A DNA stretch of 5,215 nt from an uncultured Acetatifactor sp. (lineage in GTDB: Bacteria > Bacillota > Clostridia > Lachnospirales > Lachnospiraceae), in contig CAJUFO010000148.1 in the NCBI GenBank assembly GCA_910585615.1, positions 1 to 5,215 of the forward strand, in the 5' to 3' direction. The translations under genes were made by a program, and so were the position numbers. This document shows positions 1 through 4,224 of the stretch, one piece after another. The notes beneath the pieces are model-generated. The model searched no databases and was not told the origin of the DNA. It saw only the letters and a program-made list of their open reading frames with translations. Each line of letters begins with the position of its first letter. The stretch's first letter is position 1.

Positions 1-38
1 ACCTAAAGGTTTCGCCTTAAGGCGAGGGTTTTAACCCC
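1..38. repeat. Run of three short inverted repeats, possible mobile-element end
   Basis: Three small inverted repeats follow one another: ACC-TAAA-GGT at 1-10, the perfect palindrome CGCCTTAAGGCG at 13-24, and GGG-TTTTAA-CCC at 26-37. In the reading frame of the AIPR remnant downstream there is a TAA at 32-34, and AIPR-like sequence begins only after it, from about position 41-47. The simplest inference is that this is the terminal segment of an element (for example a hairpin-rich right end of the IS200/IS605 kind) that interrupts the AIPR gene. No transposase is visible because the window starts here, so the identity of the element is not established. Confidence 0.35.
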
Positions 39-601
39 ATTATACAGACAATAAATACCATAAGGAATTACAGCTATTGTTTAGCGAGTATTCAAAAGAT
101 ATGCCTTTAGAGATGTTTTATGAAAGGCGGTCTGGTGAAGAAGATGATATCAAGGAGAAAAAAGGTGCGTATCAGATAGTTACTTTACATGGAATTATAA
201 GGTCATTTGAAAGCGTTTTTTTACAGAATCCTAATATAGTTTATGGGACAAATCCAGCAAATATATTAAAAAGCCAAAAGGAACATTTGTTCTGCAAAAG
301 CCATAAACCAGATAGTTATTATGTGGCGGCATACTTATTTGTTAAGTTTGTTTCTATGCAACAAAGGGAGTTGTTCTCAAAACATGATTATGTTTTGAGG
401 TTTTATGTAATTATGGTGGTAAGAATTTTGATGGTAAAAACAATGCAAATTTCAGATTTGAACAGTAGCGCGATAGATAAAGAGAATAAAAAAGTGATTG
501 CTATTTAAAAAAATGACGCTAATGCAGATTCTTATTTTGTAGAAGCAAAGAAGATTATTGAAAGTGTGTTAAAAGAAAAAGAAAAGATTTTGGAGAAATA
601 A
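35..601 (+). pseudogene. AIPR-family (abortive phage infection) protein, C-terminal remnant with internal stop
   Basis: The readable frame starts after a stop at 32-34 and runs to a TAA at 506-508. The same frame then continues with a further 30 sensible codons (beginning KNDANADSYF) to a TAA at 599-601. No ATG with a ribosome site begins it; the first usable codon is a TTG at 77. The order of motifs is that of the C-terminal part of AIPR proteins: a KELQLLF-like helix, FYERRSG, then QIVTLHGIIRSF, a bulky segment ending in P, HKPDSYYVAAY, and a final helical segment. The tail after the stop has the helical character expected of the family's C-terminus, so the TAA looks like an acquired nonsense change (TTA to TAA would suffice). 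Family members are associated with phage resistance. This copy lacks its N-terminal half and is presumably inactive. The stretch is clearly A+T-richer than the DNA to its right. The family assignment is by motif recognition only. Confidence 0.6.
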
Positions 602-708
602 AGAAATCATTATATCTATTTTGTTAAAAGGAGTGATTTCATTATCGCATTTACAAGAATATTATTTGTGTATGCGAAAGATTTCTGATATAAAGAAAGT
701 GGGAACTT
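602..708. other. A+T-rich spacer with an orphan ribosome-site-like sequence
   Basis: This spacer holds a good Shine-Dalgarno-like AAAGGAG at 627-633, but no ATG, GTG or TTG at a normal distance after it; the codon at the right place is ATT (641-643). A frame from GTG 633 to TGA 747-749 reads as 38 codons (MISLSHLQEYYL...), overlaps the next gene and matches nothing I recognise. No convincing promoter or terminator is visible. It may be a scar between the A+T-rich AIPR remnant and the following G+C-richer gene. Confidence 0.3.
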
Positions 709-1233
709 ATGGAAAGGAACATAAATATTATTGTCGGCTTGAATGGTGAGAAGATTGTCCTAATCAACGATATCCGGTTTAAAGGCAAGAAGAGGGAAGA
801 CTGGAAAGAGGTAGAGGACTATCTCAAAGAGTATGTCGGGGAATTTTATGAGATTGCGGAGACATCCGAGAAGATATTCATATCTAGTAGCTTCCCGGAT
901 GAATATGCCAGTTCAGAGAGCAGGCTCTCCCTGAAAGGGGCTGTTGCGAAGGCAAAGGCCAATGCGGCGCAGGGGATACCGGAGCTGATACAGATTTCTA
1001 CGAATGGGGAGTATTCGGAGAATACGAAAAAGAAGCATGAGAAGGACGCTAAGTACGGGTGGTATCGGTATGATGTGCGGTTTGCGTTGCCGGTATATGA
1101 TGATAAGAGTGGCGAGGTCTGCCGATACAACATCTTCTTTGCACGGATGCTGGTACGCCATGATGCGGATGGGAAAAAGTATCTTTATGACCTGCTGGCA
1201 ATAAAAAAAGAAACGAGCAGCCCGCTTGAGTAA
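709..1233 (+). CDS. Stand-alone domain resembling the C-terminal module of large polyvalent proteins (LPD/PBECR-like)
   Basis: The 174-residue product has no signal peptide or membrane segment. It begins with a beta-rich segment (NIIVGLNGEKIVLINDIRF, residues 5-24), then DWKEVEDYLKEYVGEFYEI (31-49), FPDEYASSES (62-71), LKGAVAKAKANAAQGIPELI (75-94), HEKDAKYGWYRYDVRFALPV (110-129) and KKYLYDLLAIKKE (156-168). I recognise this pattern from domains at the C-terminal end of very large multi-domain proteins of phages and integrative conjugative elements in Clostridia, some of which are predicted to have a barnase/EndoU/RelE-like nuclease fold; that fold is not shown here. The start is uncertain: the upstream site (AAAGTGGGAACTT) is weak and the frame is closed by a TAA at 691-693. 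It could be a true small gene or the surviving tail of a much larger one. No partner immunity gene is visible. Confidence 0.55.
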   Translation: MERNINIIVGLNGEKIVLINDIRFKGKKREDWKEVEDYLKEYVGEFYEIAETSEKIFISSSFPDEYASSESRLSLKGAVAKAKANAAQGIPELIQISTNGEYSENTKKKHEKDAKYGWYRYDVRFALPVYDDKSGEVCRYNIFFARMLVRHDADGKKYLYDLLAIKKETSSPLE

Positions 1234-1315
1234 AACTGTACGGTGAAAACCCATCTCTTTTACAAATGATTGTATCGGAAGGATGGAAATTTGTCAATAG
1301 AAAAACAGAAGAATT
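1234..1315. other. Short non-coding spacer before the transposase remnant
   Basis: Nothing recognisable lies between the stop of the polyvalent-type gene and the edge of the transposase similarity. There is no clear terminator hairpin and no inverted repeat that could be read as an IS end. Confidence 0.3.
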
Positions 1316-1597
1316 GTTCCTGAACAGGCGGGCCTGGATATAGTCGGACTCCTCAGCCAGGACGGAGAGCGCCCTGTAGATCTGATGCAGCTCAAAGTCC
1401 GGCTGCTCGATGAAGCGTCCGGAGTCCTTATAGGAGCTGAGCTTGGATGCCGGGTAGAGGATCCTTGTGTAGACCAGCCTGGAAAGGATGGAGTTGAGGT
1501 TGTAGCTGAAGCCATGCCTGGTGCGGATCATGGCACAGATCCTGTCCAGGCCGAGTTCGTAATAGACCTGCTGGAGGAAGAGGTAGCCGCCGTTGAA
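1316..1597 (-). pseudogene. IS1634/IS4-type transposase, N-terminal-region fragment
   Basis: Reading the minus strand from 1597 down to 1316 gives an uninterrupted piece (GGYLFLQQVYYELGLDRIC, then FSYNLNSILSRLVYTRIL, FELHQIYRALSVLAEESDYI, QARLFRN). This is characteristic of the region before the catalytic core in IS1634-type transposases of Clostridia, roughly from residue 90-100 of a protein that is normally over 500 residues. The start codon and first part are missing. Similarity stops near 1316, before the YYDCTNYYF-like stretch that holds the first catalytic Asp. The frame stays open beyond 1316 but reads unrelated sequence. The fragment lies 3', on its own strand, of the C-terminal fragment of the same kind of protein, so the two are in inverted order. 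It cannot encode an active enzyme. Confidence 0.75.
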
Positions 1598-1604
1598 GCA
1601 GCGC

Positions 1605-2021
1605 TGTGGTGCAGAAGCCGAATGCTTCGTGAAGTGCATCTGTCAGTTCCGTGCGTGTATAGGTGGGCTGATAGCCTTTCCCTTCATATTTCAGGAAATC
1701 CATCTCCTGCAGTGTGTCGATGATCTGGCCGACGGTGTACCGGTTGTCCAGCTTCCGTTCCAGGTACCTGTAGACGATGAGGGAGATGAAGCATGTGATG
1801 AAATGCGCAACGATGCGGTCCTGGAGCTTGAGGTATACAGGCCTTGCCTGGAACTCGCTCTTCATGATGCGGAAGCACTCCTCGATCTCCCATCTGCGCT
1901 GGTTCACCTTCATGATGGGCTCCGGCCCGTCCTCCAGGCTCGTGCATACGGCATAGAAGCCGTCATACTGCTCCTCCTTTGCGATGGCATCCTCGTCAAT
2001 GTAACAGAGGAAACTAAAAAT
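1605..2021 (-). pseudogene. IS1634/IS4-type transposase, C-terminal catalytic fragment
   Basis: On the minus strand, secure similarity begins near 1997 with DEDAIAKEEQYDGFYAVCT and runs through VNQRRWEIEECFRIMKSEF, DRIVAHFITCFISLIVYRYL, YTRTELTDALHEAFGF to about 1605. The spacing N-x2-R-x3-E-x6-K in the second motif is the YREK signature of IS4-superfamily transposases with Asn in place of Tyr, so this piece holds the third catalytic acid (Glu). The N-terminal half that carries the first two Asp residues is absent; the frame meets a stop at 2022-2024. The family's usual last residues after HEAFGFRTD are also missing: sequence after GFCTT is replaced by a junction leading straight into the N-terminal-type fragment. 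The two fragments are in different frames and neither has its own start site. This is a dead insertion sequence, G+C-richer than the AIPR remnant. Confidence 0.8.
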
Positions 2022-2031
2022 TTAAATTTTT
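2016..2031. repeat. 16-bp perfect A/T palindrome
   Basis: AAAAATTTAAATTTTT is a perfect palindrome at the outer edge of the transposase remnant, in a short A+T-rich patch between two G+C-richer segments. It may mark the breakpoint or target of an insertion, or be upstream promoter DNA for the following gene. It is not a standard terminator for either strand because it has no G+C stem. Confidence 0.5.
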
Positions 2032-2043
2032 ACATATTATGTC

Positions 2044-2072
2044 TGGAAATTCAGCGCCCCCTATTGTATAAT
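2044..2072 (+). promoter_or_regulatory. Candidate sigma-A promoter of the membrane-protein cluster
   Basis: A perfect -10 box TATAAT at 2067-2072 lies 17 bp after TGGAAA at 2044-2049, which matches 4 of 6 bases of TTGACA. Transcription would start near 2079 and give a leader of about 48 bases before the ATG at 2127. It is the only strong promoter-like sequence upstream of the three same-strand genes. Confidence 0.6.
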
Positions 2073-2126
2073 AAAGAATAGTGAACAATCCAATAGAACC
2101 TGGAACATAGAAGTGGAGAAGATGCG

Positions 2127-2666
2127 ATGAGTAAAAAAATATGTCCTATATGTGGGTATCAGGATGATGGAAACGCGACGTACTGCAGGGAATGCGGCGC
2201 GAAGCTGACGGAACGCGCAGACGACGCCTGGTCTGCCTATGAACAGAAGGGGCAGTACAGCGGCTATCAGGACAATGGGCAGCAGGCATCCGGCGGGACA
2301 GGACAGCAGAATACGCAGTACACCAATTATCAGGACTATACGGCGAACATTCCCTATCAGCAGAGCGCAAACGACTTTGGTTCGGACAATGCGGCCAACG
2401 GTCTCCAGATTGCCGGGCTCGTGTGCGGCATCCTGGCCATATGCTCCTGCTGCTGTTACGGCGTTCCGGCTCTCATTTTCGGAATAGCGGGGCTCATCTG
2501 TGCCGTCATGGGCAATAAGCGCAGCAAGAACGGCGTGGGGACGGCCGGCATGGTGTGTTCTATCATAGGCCTGATTCTGGGGGCGATTGCAATCGTCTAT
2601 TACGCCATGGTCATCAACCAGCTCATACAGATGAACTATTTCGACATGCTGCAGGATATGATGTAG
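2127..2666 (+). CDS. Zinc-ribbon and DUF4190-type membrane protein
   Basis: The 179-residue product starts with a zinc ribbon: CPICG at residues 6-10 and CRECG at 20-24 supply four Cys ligands (6, 9, 20, 23). A Gln/Gly/Tyr-rich flexible linker follows (about 38-82), then a hydrophobic domain with three likely membrane segments at about 93-108, 111-128 and 138-160. The pattern NGLQIAGLVCGILAI, then AGLICAVMGNKRSKNG and GTAGMVCSIIGLILG, is typical of DUF4190 domains. The Cys-rich turn CSCCC at 106-110 is notable. The ATG at 2127 is preceded by GTGGAGAA at 2113-2120. It is the first gene of a likely three-gene transcription unit. The zinc ribbon would face the cytoplasm; the cellular role is unknown. 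Confidence 0.85.
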   Translation: MSKKICPICGYQDDGNATYCRECGAKLTERADDAWSAYEQKGQYSGYQDNGQQASGGTGQQNTQYTNYQDYTANIPYQQSANDFGSDNAANGLQIAGLVCGILAICSCCCYGVPALIFGIAGLICAVMGNKRSKNGVGTAGMVCSIIGLILGAIAIVYYAMVINQLIQMNYFDMLQDMM

Positions 2667-2675
2667 ACAGCCGGG

Positions 2676-3092
2676 ATGGACAGAAAGAGAAAACTGGAGA
2701 CGGAGTTGTTCTATATCGGGCTGATTTTCCTGGCGGCAGGAGCCGGCATATGGGCGGTATATCATTTCGCGCTGGGCGATACAGTGCCCAGGATGCCCTG
2801 CTTTTTCGACAAAGTTCTGGGCATCTATTGTCCGGGATGCGGCGGTACCAGGGCATTGACGGCGCTTGTCCACGGCAGGCTGTTGGAAGCGCTCTGGTAT
2901 CATCCCCTCATCCCTTACCTTGCTGTAGTGGGAGGCGGCTTCATGCTGACGCAGGGGCTGGAACGGCTGGGTATCAGGCATGTGCGAGGCTGGCGATACC
3001 ACACCTGGTATCTGTACGCGGCCATAGGCCTGATTGTATTGAATTTTATCGTGAAGAATGTGCTCCGGCTGTTTTGGGGCATAATGATGTAG
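2676..3092 (+). CDS. DUF2752 family membrane protein
   Basis: The 138-residue product has a first membrane helix at about residues 11-29, followed by the hallmark CPGCGGTRAL at 52-61 and a LVHGRLLEALWYHPLIPY stretch (64-81). Two more hydrophobic segments lie at about 78-95 and 111-128. The CPGCGGTRA motif and the HG...A...PL pattern define DUF2752; the family normally has Asn where His76 stands before PL. The function of the family is unknown; the paired Cys could bind metal or form a disulfide. The gene begins 9 bases after the preceding stop and has only a poor ribosome site of its own, so translational coupling to the upstream gene is likely. It sits between two other small membrane-protein genes. 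Confidence 0.9.
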   Translation: MDRKRKLETELFYIGLIFLAAGAGIWAVYHFALGDTVPRMPCFFDKVLGIYCPGCGGTRALTALVHGRLLEALWYHPLIPYLAVVGGGFMLTQGLERLGIRHVRGWRYHTWYLYAAIGLIVLNFIVKNVLRLFWGIMM

Positions 3093-3135
3093 ACATGCAG
3101 GATGCAAAGAGACAAAAGAGATGGAGGTAACGGAA

Positions 3136-3423
3136 ATGGATAGAAAGGCAACAGGAATCGTGTCTTATCTGACGATTGTAGGGTGGTTCGTAGCGTATTT
3201 CGCAGGGGACAGGGATGGAGCGAAGTTCCATCTGAATCAGGGACTCGTGGTGCATCTGACATTCATCGTCCTCGCGATTATGGGACGTATCCCCATTATC
3301 GGATGGTTCGTATGGATTCTGAGGATCGTGGCGTTTTTCTGCGGTGTCCTGGGAGTCGTATACGCATTCCAGGATCAGGATAAAGAGATTCCCCTGCTGG
3401 GAATCATCAAGCTGCTGAAGTGA
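3136..3423 (+). CDS. DUF4870/Tic20-like small membrane protein
   Basis: The start at 3136 is chosen over an in-frame ATG at 3121 because GGAGG at 3123-3127 sits 8 bases before it. The 95-residue product shows SYLTIVGWFVAYFAG (10-24), the conserved-looking FHLNQGL (31-37), and hydrophobic segments at about 38-50 and 54-78, ending in a short charged tail. A short first helix, then a charged patch and F-H-x-N/R-Q-G/A, then two helices, is the arrangement of the DUF4870/Tic20-like group. The gene follows the DUF2752 gene by 43 bases and is the last before the terminator. The role is unknown; the product is expected in the cytoplasmic membrane. Confidence 0.8.
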   Translation: MDRKATGIVSYLTIVGWFVAYFAGDRDGAKFHLNQGLVVHLTFIVLAIMGRIPIIGWFVWILRIVAFFCGVLGVVYAFQDQDKEIPLLGIIKLLK

Positions 3424-3470
3424 TGCGAAGCAATCCGACGGCAGGGTCTGACAGCGGAACAAACAAAAAA

Positions 3471-3500
3471 GCCCACCGGTTCGCACCGATGGGCCTTTTC
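3471..3500. terminator. Bidirectional rho-independent terminator
   Basis: The stem GCCCA-C-CGGT, loop TCGC, ACCG-A-TGGGC spans 3471-3494 with one internal C/A mismatch. On the plus strand it is followed by CTTTTC. On the minus strand it is followed by a run of six T (3465-3470 read in reverse). It lies between the stop of the plus-strand membrane cluster and the stop of the convergent lipoprotein gene, as expected of a shared terminator. Confidence 0.85.
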
Positions 3501-3540
3501 ATCGTTCGATGGGCCTTTGCAATCATTCGATGGGCCTTTT
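3487..3540. repeat. Three tandem copies of the terminator arm
   Basis: CGATGGGCCTTT occurs at 3487-3498, 3507-3518 and 3528-3539, a period of 20 then 21 bases, with TTCGATGGGCCTTT shared by copies two and three. The first copy is the 3' arm and T-tract of the terminator. The two further copies could each pair with the single GCCCA arm at 3471-3475. This looks like local tandem duplication of a terminator half. Confidence 0.8.
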
Positions 3541-3546
3541 CCATTG

Positions 3547-4023
3547 TCACTCAGTCTGGTATTCGATGGTCAGATCCGGATCCGTAGGCTCTTCTCCATG
3601 GAGGAAGGAGATGATAATCTGAATCCGCTTATAAGCCCTGGAATAGTTCTGCTTGGCATATTCCGCAGTGGACTCGTCATATTCATCGCCGCCATAAGCC
3701 TGGTGATAGTTCTTCACCGCTTCCGTCATATACTCGCTGGACTCGTCCGCCAGATTCTCCAGATAATCGAACTCGGCGGGAAAGTCGAGTTCCGCGAAGG
3801 TCCGGAAGGTATCGTCCAAATCGTCCAGATAGGAGAGCAGTTCGGTGGTGGCCTCCTCCGACTCCGCGTCAATGTGGTTGATGGAGCTGTCTATCTCGGA
3901 AATCCTGGTACAGAAGCTGTCGATGCTTTTTCGGAAACGGGTCAGCTCGGAATCCTCGCCGCAGGCTGTCAGTATGACAGCGGTGAAAAGCGCCGCGAAA
4001 ACGATATGTAATTTCTTTTTCAA
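3547..4023 (-). CDS. Small helical lipoprotein of unknown function
   Basis: The 158-residue product has a lipoprotein signal peptide: MKKK, a hydrophobic core (residues 5-17), and the lipobox LTAC with Cys21 as the lipidated residue, followed by GEDSE. The mature part is acidic and predicted largely helical (SELTRFRKSIDSFCTRISEI, then a Glu/Asp-rich stretch, then AEYAKQNYSRAYKRIQIIIS), ending in a short acidic tail. I see no catalytic motif; I recall similar acidic helical lipoproteins in Lachnospiraceae without assigned roles. The start is a TTG at 4023-4021 supported by GGAGG (minus strand, 4037-4033) 9 bases upstream. It converges on the membrane-protein cluster with the shared terminator between them and diverges from metH. 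It should be anchored on the outer face of the cytoplasmic membrane. Confidence 0.8.
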   Translation of the reverse strand: MKKKLHIVFAALFTAVILTACGEDSELTRFRKSIDSFCTRISEIDSSINHIDAESEEATTELLSYLDDLDDTFRTFAELDFPAEFDYLENLADESSEYMTEAVKNYHQAYGGDEYDESTAEYAKQNYSRAYKRIQIIISFLHGEEPTDPDLTIEYQTE

Positions 4024-4069
4024 TTGCCTTGACCTCCGTTTTCATGCCGTTCAAACAAAATACTATTAA

Positions 4070-4098
4070 AATCTACCACATTTTGCTGATTTCCGCAA
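4070..4098 (-). promoter_or_regulatory. Candidate promoter of the lipoprotein gene
   Basis: Read on the minus strand, TTGCGG (4098-4093), a 17-base spacer and TAGATT (4075-4070) fit a sigma-A promoter with a weak -35. A TGG directly before the -10 box provides an extended -10. It lies about 47 bases upstream of the TTG start. Confidence 0.45.
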
Positions 4099-4132
4099 CA
4101 GTTTTGTATCACAAATTGGATAAATCCGCCCC

Positions 4133-4162
4133 TTTACGATTAAATTATGTCTATGGTATGAT
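4133..4162 (+). promoter_or_regulatory. Candidate promoter of metH
   Basis: TATGAT at 4157-4162 is preceded by TGG, giving an extended -10. TTTACG at 4133-4138 (4 of 6 bases) lies 18 bases upstream. Transcription would start near 4169, leaving a leader of only about 55 bases, too short for an S-box or cobalamin riboswitch. Confidence 0.5.
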
Positions 4163-4224
4163 AAAGATTGAGATTTTTGAGAAGAGACGGCGCAGGGGAA
4201 TCCGGCGGCGGAATTGAGGATGAT

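Noticed and set aside
1..40. 3' end of a group II intron
   Set aside because: The conserved domain V hairpin with its AGC catalytic triad and GTACGGTTC-like strand is not visible in the bases present.
709..1233. A toxin-antitoxin pair at the polyvalent-type gene
   Set aside because: The nuclease-like fold is only a family-level suspicion and no small antitoxin or immunity gene adjoins it; the neighbours are an AIPR remnant and a dead transposase.
846..1254. Minus-strand and alternative plus-strand frames across the polyvalent-type gene
   Set aside because: The plus-strand frame from 709 has a coherent protein pattern, while the others are shadow frames without start signals.
1385..2081. Two plus-strand open frames (1385-1723 and 1593-2081)
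   Set aside because: They are antisense to the transposase fragments, whose minus-strand reading gives clear family motifs.
2061..3107. A 348-codon open frame on the minus strand
   Set aside because: It is antisense to two well-recognised genes (zinc-ribbon/DUF4190 and DUF2752). The protein is rich in His, Arg and Pro with no domain, and no ribosome site supports its start.
3487..3540. Three short repeats considered as a CRISPR array
   Set aside because: The units are only about 12 bases with 8-9-base gaps, and they are copies of the terminator arm.
4103..4224. A SAM or cobalamin riboswitch upstream of metH
   Set aside because: The leader after the candidate promoter is only about 55 bases and shows none of the conserved cores of these riboswitches.
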